Source of the DNA: HdN1 sp052035295
Lineage (GTDB): Bacteria; Pseudomonadota; Gammaproteobacteria; Pseudomonadales; Ketobacteraceae
Direction of reading: 5' to 3'
Assembly: GCA_052035295.1 (NCBI GenBank)
Contig: JBPOHS010000018.1
Location: 62,001 to 126,000 of the forward strand
DNA length: 64,000 nt
Shown here piece by piece: positions 24,315 through 32,957 of this stretch. Each line of letters begins with the position of its first letter. Position 1 is the stretch's first letter. Under the pieces are notes generated by a model. That model did not search any database. It saw only the letters and a list, made by a program, of their open reading frames with translations, and was not told where the DNA came from. The translations under genes and the position numbers were made by a program.

Positions 24315-25121
24315 ATGAAAAAGCCCATCCCACACAAATTGAAGCTGCACGGTTTCAACAATTTGACCAAAGCGCTCAGCTTCAATATTTATGACATCAG
24401 CTATGCCAAAACGCCCGAGCAACGTAAAGAATACCGGGCTTATGTGGATGAGCTTTACAATGCGGAACGTCTGACGCAGATTCTGACCGACGTCACCGAC
24501 ATCATCGGTGCGCACGTGCTCAACATCGCTCATCAGGATTACGAGCCTGAAGGTGCGAGCGTTGTGGTGCTGATCGCCGAACATGAAGTCGTGCCTGATG
24601 AAAGCAAAATGCAGGAAGGCCCAGGGCCTTTGCCTGACACCATTCTTGCGCATCTCGACAAGAGCCATGTGACCGTGCACACCTACCCGGAAACGCATCC
24701 GGATCAGGAGAACGGCATCAGTACGTTCCGTGTCGATATCGATGTTGCGACTTGTGGTCTGATTTCACCGCTGAAGGCCTTGAACTATCTGATCCACTCG
24801 TTCGATTCCGATATCGTGACCGTGGACTATCGCGTACGTGGATTTACGCGTGACGTGACTGGCCTGAAACATTACATCGACCATGAGATCAATTCGATCC
24901 AGAACTTCCTTTCGGAAGATACGCTGAATGCGTATGAGATGATCGATGTTAACGTGTACCAGGAAAACATCTTTCACACGAAGATGTTGTTGAAGGATTT
25001 TCCGCTCGACAACTATCTGTACGGTTTGAATTCCAGCGATTTGTCGCCGGCCGAGCGTGACGAGATCAGCCGCAGGCTGCGTCGTGAAATGCTCGAGATT
25101 TTCTACGGTCGTAACATGTGA
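24315..25121 (+). CDS. speD: S-adenosylmethionine decarboxylase proenzyme
   Basis: SpeD supplies decarboxylated AdoMet for spermidine synthesis and self-cleaves to create its pyruvoyl cofactor. The 268-residue proenzyme is of the longer proteobacterial type. The self-cleavage site is in HLDKSHVTVHTYPE (between Lys and Ser), followed by CGLISPLKALNYLIHSFDSD and VDYRVRGFTRDVTGLKHYID, then NVYQENIFHTKMLLKDF, and the C-terminus IFYGRNM as in E. coli. A 63-codon open frame upstream ends at the start codon (ATGA overlap). A strong terminator follows. Confidence 0.97.
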   Translation: MKKPIPHKLKLHGFNNLTKALSFNIYDISYAKTPEQRKEYRAYVDELYNAERLTQILTDVTDIIGAHVLNIAHQDYEPEGASVVVLIAEHEVVPDESKMQEGPGPLPDTILAHLDKSHVTVHTYPETHPDQENGISTFRVDIDVATCGLISPLKALNYLIHSFDSDIVTVDYRVRGFTRDVTGLKHYIDHEINSIQNFLSEDTLNAYEMIDVNVYQENIFHTKMLLKDFPLDNYLYGLNSSDLSPAERDEISRRLRREMLEIFYGRNM

Positions 25122-25145
25122 TCCGTGGGTAATCCATGAGCAAAC

Positions 25146-25170
25146 AAAAAAGGGGCTTCGGCCCCTTTTT
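25146..25170. terminator. Rho-independent terminator after speD
   Basis: AAAAAGGGGC-TTCG-GCCCCTTTTT is a stable stem with a UUCG tetraloop and a T-run on both sides. It can terminate speD and the convergent phosphatase gene. Confidence 0.93.
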
Positions 25171-25225
25171 CTGTTTTATTGCCTTTCATTGTTGGCGCTT
25201 GTCGCCGCCAGATGTTACTTCCAGG

Positions 25226-25843
25226 CTAATCCTGAAGATGTTGGATGCAGTTGAAACGCAATAACTGCGGGTTGACTCCCAGCGTCACTTCGGTGACCGA
25301 CGTGTTGTGAAAATAATATCGATCCCATTCCAATGGATTCTGGTGTAGCAGACGGGCCAGCCCCAAGGCCATGATCGCGCCGTGGCTGACTGCCAGGATT
25401 TTCTCGCCCTGATGCTGCTGCAGGAAACGGTCAAACGTCGAGGTAATCCGCGCGCACACCTGGTTGACCGATTCTCCGCCTTCCGGGGCGTAATCGAGAT
25501 CCTGTCGAATCCGGGTGAAAAAGCCGTGTTTCTGTTCCAGGTTTACGAAGAATTCATCTTCCAGCACGCCGATGCCGTATTCACGCAAATCGGGTTCCAG
25601 CACCAGCTCGATATTCAACATGCGCGCGACGGCTTCGGCGGTGTGACGCGTGCGTTCCAGTGGGCTGACGTAAAGGGCGGCAATGTCCGGGTGTTCCTTT
25701 GCGATGCGGGCGGCGGCCTTTTCGGCCTGCTTTCTGCCTGTGTCGTTCAGGCTGCTGTCGGTCCATCCGTGCCAGCGTTTTTCGACGTTGGCATTGATTT
25801 GCCCATGTCGAACCAGAATGAGGTGGGTATCTGCGGGAGTCAT
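25226..25843 (-). CDS. Histidine phosphatase (phosphoglycerate mutase-like) family protein
   Basis: A 205-residue phosphatase with the catalytic phosphohistidine motif VRHGQINANVEKRWHGW, SPLERTRHTAEA, EYGIGVLEDEF, and the second catalytic histidine in AVSHGAIMALG. It might act as a sugar-phosphate, cobalamin-precursor or other small-molecule phosphatase; the sequence alone does not say which. The ATG at 25843 is chosen over the TTG just upstream. It is followed by the speD terminator. Confidence 0.9.
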   Translation of the reverse strand: MTPADTHLILVRHGQINANVEKRWHGWTDSSLNDTGRKQAEKAAARIAKEHPDIAALYVSPLERTRHTAEAVARMLNIELVLEPDLREYGIGVLEDEFFVNLEQKHGFFTRIRQDLDYAPEGGESVNQVCARITSTFDRFLQQHQGEKILAVSHGAIMALGLARLLHQNPLEWDRYYFHNTSVTEVTLGVNPQLLRFNCIQHLQD

Positions 25844-25900
25844 CAATGCATACCTTGGAAATCTGCTCTTACCCCTTTATGCGGGCATTTCGGTCGCAAA

Positions 25901-27238
25901 TCAATGGGCGATTTGCACCAGCTGTGCAACCGGTCGCCGAGGCGGCATGGCGTTGACCGCCACCAGCGGCATGCGTGCCAGGGTGCTGGCAAGTTGCTCT
26001 GGCGCTACCCCGGTGAGGGTATCGGTGAACCAGGCCTGGAAAGCAAAATGAAACGTATCGTTGACCGGAACATCCAGCATGTGAAAACCGACATTGGGGC
26101 CTTGTCCGGTAAAACGTTCCGGCGTGTCCGTCTGCGTTTGGCTGTCCTGGTAATTCAGGTTGACCGGCACATTGAAGTTGGGGGGAATGTAGAGAGTCGC
26201 GAAAATATCGAAGCCCTTGTGGCTGCTGAGCCACACCCAAGGGTTCTGGCCCACGGTGGGGTGTCCGAGAGCGGTCTCGGAGGCTGACATCTTGCCGTCG
26301 ACCGTGACGGCTTCAGTGGCCACGGAGCTGCGCAGTTCACTTCCGTTGAGGTTGTGGCCATCCAGCGTCACGGTGGCGGTCGGATTTTTCAGCAGCCGCT
26401 TGAGGACGCTGGGCACGTTGACCTTGGCGTCGATATTGATCTGCTGCGGATAGGCCTGCATCTGCAGATCGATGAAAACCACAGGAATGCCGGCGAAATT
26501 CATTTTCGATTCGGCGAGCATGACGGTTCGAACGGGGCCGGCCTTGATGGCGAGTATGCGGGTATCGAGATCGCCATTGTCGAGGGTGACCCGGGCATCG
26601 TTGAGAACAATCCCCGCCTCGAGACGGATTTTGAGTGTATCCAGCAGCGTGTCGTTGGGCAGCCCCTGATAGTTCCGGTAGGTGAAATCGCTCCATTGCA
26701 ACAGATTGTCGGGGGCGGTCTGCAGGGTGTAGTAGTCAGTGGTGATCCGCCCTGTCTGCTTGTCATAGTTGGCCAGCGGGGTATAACTGAAACGGGAGGC
26801 TTGTCTGGAGGCATAGACATAGCGGGTTTCGCTACCGTCGGTAATGCGGATTTCGACCAGATCGCTGCCTTGCAGCGCTTGCCCTTCGCTGAGCGCCTCG
26901 CCCGCATCGGCAAAGCGGAACAGCAGCGAGTCATGGGTGTCGAGCGTCCCTTCACGTCCACGCAGCGGCGTATCGCTTTCCTTGAACCAGCTGTAGCCTT
27001 CGTCGTCGTAGTCTTCGCATTGGTGCGGAATGGGCATCAGCATGCCCTGGTTGACGGCAAACAGGGTCAAGTTGGTAAAGGCTTGACCGGTCAATGCGGG
27101 AAGCTCGATACCTTTGATTTCAATGATTTTCTGTTGGCTGATGGTACGGGAATCCGCAGCGACTGGCGGGGTGGGCACCGCTGCCTGGAGAGAGGCGGGG
27201 ATAGCGAGCAAGACTCCGGCAATGAGCAAACGGCGCAT
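25901..27238 (-). CDS. Secreted protein of unknown function
   Basis: I do not recognise the family. The 445-residue protein starts at MRRLLIAGVLLAIPASLQA, a clear signal peptide with Ala-x-Ala cleavage, so it is periplasmic or exported. The mature part is beta-rich, with paired Gly/Asp turns: SLLFRFADAGEAL, YVYASRQASRFSY, NLLQWSDFTYRNYQG, KAGPVRTVMLAESKMNF, NPWVWLSSHKGFDIFATLY. The content looks like a carbohydrate-binding or assembly fold, but this is inference. It is upstream of the phosphatase gene on the same strand and divergent from the patatin gene. Confidence 0.8.
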   Translation of the reverse strand: MRRLLIAGVLLAIPASLQAAVPTPPVAADSRTISQQKIIEIKGIELPALTGQAFTNLTLFAVNQGMLMPIPHQCEDYDDEGYSWFKESDTPLRGREGTLDTHDSLLFRFADAGEALSEGQALQGSDLVEIRITDGSETRYVYASRQASRFSYTPLANYDKQTGRITTDYYTLQTAPDNLLQWSDFTYRNYQGLPNDTLLDTLKIRLEAGIVLNDARVTLDNGDLDTRILAIKAGPVRTVMLAESKMNFAGIPVVFIDLQMQAYPQQINIDAKVNVPSVLKRLLKNPTATVTLDGHNLNGSELRSSVATEAVTVDGKMSASETALGHPTVGQNPWVWLSSHKGFDIFATLYIPPNFNVPVNLNYQDSQTQTDTPERFTGQGPNVGFHMLDVPVNDTFHFAFQAWFTDTLTGVAPEQLASTLARMPLVAVNAMPPRRPVAQLVQIAH

Positions 27239-27479
27239 GTGAATTCCCTGCATTGAAGCGTATGCAACGCGTGAAAATGCCAAATAGGTCGCGAATTACA
27301 ACACAGCCTCCCACCCTTAACAAGGTATCAAAACGGCTGTTTGGGAGCGTCTGATAGAGTGCGAATCTAGTTTGCTTAGGTTGCGTTGTGAGGTCGGCAA
27401 TCTATTCTGAAAACATGCGGTGAGCAAATTCCTGTTGTCTCACCAGAAGTAGCGGTTTCAGAGTGGAGCAGGCGCCGGC

Positions 27480-28652
27480 ATGGCGAACAAGTCCAACGCA
27501 GTCGATCACCTCAGTAGCGGACTGATACTGTCTGGCGGTGGTGCGCGGGCGGCCTATCAGGTCGGGGTGCTTAAAGCCATTGCGGAACTGGTGCCACCGG
27601 AGGCGCCCAATCCTTTCGGCATTATTTCCGGGACCTCGGCGGGCGCGATCAACGCCACGGCGCTGGCTGCGTATGCCGATAATTTCCGGAATGCGGTTTA
27701 CAGTATTGAAAACGTCTGGCGTTCCTTCACGCCAGATCAGGTCTATCGCACCGACCCGTTGGGGGTGGCGGGGTGCGCCACGCGATGGATGAGCAGTTTC
27801 CTGATTCCGCCGCGCAAGCTCGCGGTGTCCCTGCTGGATAATTCTCCGCTGCATGAACTCCTGAAGGAAATGATCCGCTTCGAGAACATAGCGGAATCCA
27901 TTCAAGACAAGCATCTGCGCGCATTGAGCGTGACCGCGTCCGGTTACGAAACCGGGCATTCGGTGGCGTTCTTTCAGGGGGATCCCGATATTGCGCCGTG
28001 GCGTCGATTTCAGCGCATGGGTGTGCCCACCGAGATCACCCTCGACCACTTGATGGCGTCATCCGCCATTCCGGAAGTCTTCCCGGCCATTCGTATCAAT
28101 CGCGAATACTACGGTGATGGCGCCATGCGCCAGTTGGCGCCATTGAGTCCGGCGCTGCACCTCGGCGCCAAGAAAATCCTGGTGGTGGGTGTTTCCGGCA
28201 ACCGGTCTGCACCCCAGGTTCGCAAGCCGGTAGAAGGGTATCCAACGCATGCGCAAATTATCAGCCATATGCTGAATACGGCGTTCCTCGACAGTCTGGA
28301 CTATGACATCGAACGTTTGGAACGCATCAATAACACCGTCTTGTCATTAACGCCTTCCATGCGTAAAAAAACGGGTATTGCCTTGCGCCCCGTAGGTTGT
28401 CTGGTGATTTCCCCGTCGGTGGGGCTAGACCAGATTGCGGCCAAATACACCAAGGCCTTGCCTCCCAGCATTCGTTTCTTCTTGCATGGTATCGGCGCTG
28501 ATCGCACGTCGGGATCGAGTATTCTCAGCTATGTCCTGTTCGAACGCGGCTACTGTAACGAGCTGGTTGAGCTGGGATATGAGGATGCCATGCGCCGCCG
28601 CGAGCAGATCGAGCAGTTCCTTTACGGAGACCCTGCGTTCGACAGCATCTGA
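27480..28652 (+). CDS. Patatin-like phospholipase
   Basis: A 390-residue patatin-fold lipid acyl hydrolase with a Ser-Asp dyad. The oxyanion-hole motif is SGGGARAAYQVGVLK, the nucleophile is Ser53 in GTSAGAINATAL, and the catalytic aspartate lies in YYGDGAMRQLAPLSPAL. No signal peptide is visible, so it should act in the cytoplasm or at the inner-membrane face. The ATG at 27480 follows GTGGAGCAGG. Its convergent neighbour is an alpha/beta hydrolase, so two lipase-type genes lie tail to tail. Confidence 0.92.
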   Translation: MANKSNAVDHLSSGLILSGGGARAAYQVGVLKAIAELVPPEAPNPFGIISGTSAGAINATALAAYADNFRNAVYSIENVWRSFTPDQVYRTDPLGVAGCATRWMSSFLIPPRKLAVSLLDNSPLHELLKEMIRFENIAESIQDKHLRALSVTASGYETGHSVAFFQGDPDIAPWRRFQRMGVPTEITLDHLMASSAIPEVFPAIRINREYYGDGAMRQLAPLSPALHLGAKKILVVGVSGNRSAPQVRKPVEGYPTHAQIISHMLNTAFLDSLDYDIERLERINNTVLSLTPSMRKKTGIALRPVGCLVISPSVGLDQIAAKYTKALPPSIRFFLHGIGADRTSGSSILSYVLFERGYCNELVELGYEDAMRRREQIEQFLYGDPAFDSI

Positions 28653-28711
28653 CCGGTGGCGGTCCCGCGCAGCATAACGGCATCCTTGCACCGCGTCGCG
28701 GGCAGGGTGCA

Positions 28712-29701
28712 TCAATAGATATGGTGCACGTAGTATTCGTTGTCAGGCGATGCGCCATTTACGTACGCATGCAATCGTGACTTGCCACCACAATAGTCGC
28801 CACGTTCGATGCCGGCGAGATAGTGGTCGTTGAGTAAATGTCCCTTGCGATCCTCGATCTTGAAAATGGCCCCGGCGGTATGCTGCTGGTGCGCCAACAC
28901 GCCGATCCGGCAGAAAAAATCCAGTCCATTGGCAAAGTGCTCCACATACGGCACCCCGTGCCCCGCTTTTTCGGACAGCGGCTTGTCGAGGCGAAAACTG
29001 TCGGCGACGCCTGCCAGGCAATAAATTTCCAGTTTCGGGGCGAGATGACGGAACTGTTTGTCCTTGAGCAGTTTACGCGCGATATAGCTGCTGACGATGG
29101 TGCCCTGCGAATGGCCAATGATCACGACTTTTTCATGGGCGGCGAGCGCCTCCTTGACGACATCGTAAGCAGGTTTCGACAGATAGCCATCCTTGCGCAA
29201 GGTGCGGGCAATGATCGAGTCCCACAAATCCCAGGCGGCGCCCCAGGTGGGGGTATGGATGAGATGGATAGGCCGGTTGAATACCCGGGCGAGCTCCAGA
29301 CAGTTCAGGATGGCGACGGGCGGGGACGTCGCGATACCGTTGATGAAAAACCATTTCTCGCGGGTGCCCGTGTATGCGAAATGTTCCGGATAACACGCAA
29401 TCGTGCCGGTGCTGTAGGCGGTGCGAGACCGGGGAAACAGGGCTTGCAGTACGACATTGATGACATCGCCCGGGCTGTTGTAACTGCGCCAATCCAGCTC
29501 GGATTTGGTGGACGCCTCGGTATTGTGTGGCAGTATCAGGTAAGGAAGGGTCCACGCGTGGCGCAACACCAGCGAAAGGTCCTTTTGTATTGAGTCCCGG
29601 TTATTTAGAATGCGGTCGGTGAATTTGCGGGTTTTTCTGACGATTTCGCTTGGAGACATGATCATGGCGGCCATTGGTTGCGCGGTCTTTGACTCCGGCA
29701 T
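28712..29701 (-). CDS. Alpha/beta-hydrolase-fold protein of unknown substrate
   Basis: A roughly 329-residue protein with the nucleophile elbow VVIIGHSQGTIVSSYIARKLL, preceded by NRPIHLIHTPTWGAAWDLWDS and followed by KLEIYCLAGVADSF, as in serine hydrolases. There is no signal peptide. The exact start is uncertain: several ATGs lie close together at 29701, 29674 and 29665, and a TTG at 29752; none has a strong ribosome-binding site. It is divergent from dsbA. Confidence 0.78.
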   Translation of the reverse strand: MPESKTAQPMAAMIMSPSEIVRKTRKFTDRILNNRDSIQKDLSLVLRHAWTLPYLILPHNTEASTKSELDWRSYNSPGDVINVVLQALFPRSRTAYSTGTIACYPEHFAYTGTREKWFFINGIATSPPVAILNCLELARVFNRPIHLIHTPTWGAAWDLWDSIIARTLRKDGYLSKPAYDVVKEALAAHEKVVIIGHSQGTIVSSYIARKLLKDKQFRHLAPKLEIYCLAGVADSFRLDKPLSEKAGHGVPYVEHFANGLDFFCRIGVLAHQQHTAGAIFKIEDRKGHLLNDHYLAGIERGDYCGGKSRLHAYVNGASPDNEYYVHHIY

Positions 29702-29800
29702 GTCGGGCACGCGAGGTGCAGGGCCGGGCTGAACTGTGTGGCGATGAGCCAATCAATAGTATAGACGTTGATCAATTGTGGGTTTCGAGGGGTGGTAGCT

Positions 29801-30412
29801 ATGAGGTTTCTTTCGCTGAAGGTGTGGGTGGTTTTGAGCGCATTTCTGTTGTTGAGTGGGTTTACCGTTGAGCGGTTTGTTGAAAACACGCACTATCGCG
29901 TCATTCCCGGGGCAGAGGCTACTGCCACGCCGGAAGTGGTCGAGTTCTTTTCCTATGGTTGCCCGCATTGTCGTGGGGTGGAACCCGACTTTGAAAAATG
30001 GCTCGCACAGAAGCCCGAAAACGTGAAAGTGGTGCGGATTCCCGCTGCCTGGAATCCGCGTTTCGAAGTGCTGGCCAAGTTCTATCTCACACTGGATGAA
30101 ATGGGGCTCGCCGAAAAACACAGCGCGGCCATCTTCAAGGCCATTCATGATGAGCACAAGAATCTTGCTACCAAAGACGATGTCGTCAACTTCGCAGAGA
30201 GCTTGGGTGTTGATCGTCAGCGGTTTGTCGACGCCTATGATGGCGATAAAGTGTCGGCGCGTTTGAGCGAGTCCAAAGCCTTGTTCGCTCGCTATCGCAT
30301 CAGTGGTGTTCCGGGCTTCGTGGTCAATGGCAAATACTTTACCGATGTTTCCTTGGGCGGGCATGGCCAGGAACTGTTCGACGCCATCAATTTTTTGCTT
30401 TCAAAGCAATAG
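29801..30412 (+). CDS. dsbA: Thiol:disulfide interchange protein DsbA
   Basis: DsbA oxidises cysteines in exported proteins. The 203-residue protein has a hydrophobic N-terminal signal (VWVVLSAFLLLSGF), the active site Cys54-Pro-His-Cys57 in SYGCPHCRGVEPDFEKW, an all-helical insertion and the cis-proline segment SGVPGFVVNGKYF. The ATG at 29801 is preceded by GAGGGGTGG. LptD and several lipoproteins in this window are potential substrates. It is followed by a strong terminator about 140 bases downstream. Confidence 0.94.
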   Translation: MRFLSLKVWVVLSAFLLLSGFTVERFVENTHYRVIPGAEATATPEVVEFFSYGCPHCRGVEPDFEKWLAQKPENVKVVRIPAAWNPRFEVLAKFYLTLDEMGLAEKHSAAIFKAIHDEHKNLATKDDVVNFAESLGVDRQRFVDAYDGDKVSARLSESKALFARYRISGVPGFVVNGKYFTDVSLGGHGQELFDAINFLLSKQ

Positions 30413-30553
30413 TCGCTTGCAACTCACTGATCCTGAACTATGTTTACAGAGTGTTTTAATTAACACGCTCCTTTCAGGTGAGAGTTGACGAGAGATTGCA
30501 GTAATTCGGTGAATATCGTTGCGCGAGTGTCGATAGAAACCATACAAAGTTGA

Positions 30554-30580
30554 AGGCGGGCTGCGAGCCCGCCTTTTTTT
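30554..30580. terminator. Rho-independent terminator between dsbA and the AstE-like gene
   Basis: AGGCGGGCT-GCG-AGCCCGCCT followed by a run of Ts on the plus strand; suited to end the dsbA transcript. Confidence 0.92.
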
Positions 30581-30591
30581 ATTCCGCGTTT

Positions 30592-31947
30592 TCAGTCCAC
30601 CAACGGGTCATGGGTGTCGACGGCTTCATCCGGAACGTTGTCGTCTTGTCCGTTACCGGCGGGCATGTCGTTGTCTTCGCTGATTGCTGGTGCCGTTTGT
30701 CCAACCGGCAGAAGCGGGTTGCTCAGCTCCTGGGCCGGGGCTTCGATTCCCATGTGATAAGCGGCAAATCCCGGGCTTACGACCTGATCGAATGCCATCC
30801 CCACAATCCGGCCGTTACTGGGGGCAATGATGTCGCTGCTGGTGTTGGTGATCGGATCGGTAACACGCCCCATCAGCTGCCCCTTTTTCACCACCTCGTT
30901 GAGTTCCACCTCTGAAAACAGCAGGCCACCCTGCTCAGCGCGCACCCATTTTGTCTTGTAATAAACGGGTTGCGGTGTCGTCCATAGCCGCAAGGTGGTT
31001 TGCATGTCGAGGGAATGCAGCAGGTTCTCGATGCCTTTGACACCCCAGTCCACGGCGTCCTTTTCCAGATGCAGCGGGCCGCCAGTTTCCAGCGTCACGG
31101 CGACAATACCCCGATCTTGTGCGGCACGTCGCAAGGTGCCGAATTCGCCTTTTTCCTGCACGACCACAATCCCGCCGAACCCTTTGGTGAACTCGACAAT
31201 GGCAGGAATTTTCAGGTGGGCCCGCAGTTGCGGAAGATTGGTACGGTGAAATGAGCCGGTGTGTACATCCACCAGATACTGGCAGTGGGTGATCACATTA
31301 TGGAAAAACGAATAACCAATGCGCGAGGCCAGGGAGCCGCTGCGACTTCCCGGAAAGTGGCGGTTCAGGTCGCGGCGGTCACTGACATAGCGCGATGCCC
31401 GGCGAAAACCATCCAGATTGACAATGGGTACGCCAATAACGGTGCCATTAAGCTCGTCTGCATCGAGGTGTTGCATGATTTGTCGCACAATTTCAATGCC
31501 ATTGAGTTCATCGCCATGGACCGCTGCGGTCAGGCAGAGCGTCGGCCCTGGATTTCCGCCGTGGACGATCTGCACGGGCACGGGGGTTTCCAGGCTGTCG
31601 AGGGCGGAAGAGGGTGTCCAGTAAAGGGTACGGCTGGTTCCCGGGGAAATCGATTGTTCGAGAATGCGGAACTCGGTCGTCGTTGCCGCGTCGCTGCCCG
31701 CATCCCCGTTGCCGACCAGGACATCACTGCGGGGCAAAGGCTGAGTGTTGGAAGCACCGGCTTCTGGCGTGGTGGGGGCTGATGGCGCAGACTCGGGCGT
31801 TGCGATATCTACTGTTGCAGCTTGCGACGTGTTTTCTTCGTCTTCGACCTCGGTGGCGATGGCCATCGGAATACAGAAAGACAACAGGATGCCGGTCACG
31901 GCAGGGAGTAAGAATCTGCGCTGGCGCAGGAGAATCGAATTCAGCAT
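30592..31947 (-). CDS. Succinylglutamate desuccinylase/aspartoacylase (M14-like) family exported protein
   Basis: A zinc-dependent deacylase/carboxypeptidase-like protein of 451 residues. The N-terminus has a signal peptide (RFLLPAVTGILLSFCIPMAIA) and an acidic Thr/Pro/Ala linker. The zinc-site motif LTAAVHGDELNGIEIVRQI, then GVPIVNLDGF and RRDLNRHFPGS, and the third ligand in YLVDVHTGSFHR identify the AstE/AspA family. The C-terminal region (KGQLMGRVTDPITNTSSDI) forms the beta-domain typical of these proteins. The ATG at 31947 gives the signal peptide. The substrate is unknown; export argues against an arginine-catabolic role. Confidence 0.88.
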   Translation of the reverse strand: MLNSILLRQRRFLLPAVTGILLSFCIPMAIATEVEDEENTSQAATVDIATPESAPSAPTTPEAGASNTQPLPRSDVLVGNGDAGSDAATTTEFRILEQSISPGTSRTLYWTPSSALDSLETPVPVQIVHGGNPGPTLCLTAAVHGDELNGIEIVRQIMQHLDADELNGTVIGVPIVNLDGFRRASRYVSDRRDLNRHFPGSRSGSLASRIGYSFFHNVITHCQYLVDVHTGSFHRTNLPQLRAHLKIPAIVEFTKGFGGIVVVQEKGEFGTLRRAAQDRGIVAVTLETGGPLHLEKDAVDWGVKGIENLLHSLDMQTTLRLWTTPQPVYYKTKWVRAEQGGLLFSEVELNEVVKKGQLMGRVTDPITNTSSDIIAPSNGRIVGMAFDQVVSPGFAAYHMGIEAPAQELSNPLLPVGQTAPAISEDNDMPAGNGQDDNVPDEAVDTHDPLVD

Positions 31948-32069
31948 GGGCACACGGCTTCTACGCGAAAAAGGGCAATTCGCCAGTATAAGCCAGTCGG
32001 CGGCGTGAGTCGCGCACCTGTGTACGCCCTCAGGATTGTCGTGCCCCTGCGCTTGTGCGCAGGGAAGGA

Positions 32070-32807
32070 TCAAAGATAGACGAGTTGTTGTTGCAGATAG
32101 TTGGAGAACAGCATGAGTTCCTTTTGGCGGGTGCGGCGGAACAGCTGCTTGATAACGAAATGCATGCCTTTGCACACCGTTCGCACTGCCAGATCAGCCG
32201 ACTTGCGGATGAACGAGCGCACCTGGATCATGCGGGTCGGTGTATCGTAAAAATACTTGATGGCCTGGTCGGTGAGCTGGCACAGCATGTCGATGATGAG
32301 GTGGTTGTAGTTGTCGGTGTGCGGATCCGATTGAATGTGACGAACCACCTGCTCCATGGACTGTTTTTGCTGCGGCGTCAGTGGGTAGGCGATGTAGTGG
32401 CTGGCGCCCTGTTCGATGAGCAGCGTCTGCATGTAATTCGAGAAGACGGTCAGATCATTGGCATCCAGGGTGGTGACCATTTTCTGGATCACCAGCTGGG
32501 TTCCCTTCACCACGGTGCCGACGCCTGCATCGGCAGATTTGCGGGTGCTCGGATGAGTGGGAACGGCCTCCATCACGTCATAGTAGAAGGCGCGGATGGC
32601 AACGTTGAGCAAGTCGGTGACGATGTTGGCGGCATCCCGGCCAAGCCCCTTGGCGCCCGGATTCTGCTGGATGCGGGTGATCAGGTCCGTGAGTCGGCCG
32701 TAAAGTGCATCATCCAGCGGGAAACCGAAGTAAACGTTTTTCTTGTCGTCCATTTTTAATACTTCCTCTGCCAGGGGGCGGGGCTTCGAGGCGTGCAATG
32801 TATTCAT
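32070..32807 (-). CDS. Internally duplicated protein of unknown function
   Basis: I do not recognise the family. The 245-residue cytoplasmic protein consists of two similar halves. VFSNYMQTLL and LFSNYLQQQL correspond, as do STRKSADAGVGTVVKGTQLVIQKM and SFIRKSADLAVRTVCKGMHFVIKQL, and AFYYDVMEA and KYFYDTPTR. Each half is mostly helical. Basic residues and the RKSAD motif suggest a nucleic-acid- or phospholipid-contacting surface, which is speculative. The ATG at 32807 is used; an ATG at 32864 would add 19 residues. It is divergent from the degenerate diguanylate cyclase gene. Confidence 0.8.
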   Translation of the reverse strand: MNTLHASKPRPLAEEVLKMDDKKNVYFGFPLDDALYGRLTDLITRIQQNPGAKGLGRDAANIVTDLLNVAIRAFYYDVMEAVPTHPSTRKSADAGVGTVVKGTQLVIQKMVTTLDANDLTVFSNYMQTLLIEQGASHYIAYPLTPQQKQSMEQVVRHIQSDPHTDNYNHLIIDMLCQLTDQAIKYFYDTPTRMIQVRSFIRKSADLAVRTVCKGMHFVIKQLFRRTRQKELMLFSNYLQQQLVYL

Positions 32808-32957
32808 GTTGCCACCGTAAATCAAGATGTCCTCGGTCAACGATTTGTTAACGAAGTTCAGCATGTTGTGAGGTTCGGTGAATTATTGTTCCTGACCCAA
32901 AAGTCCGACGCTGCATGACTATACTTCCAGGTATTGTCTGCTTCAGGAAAATCCTAC

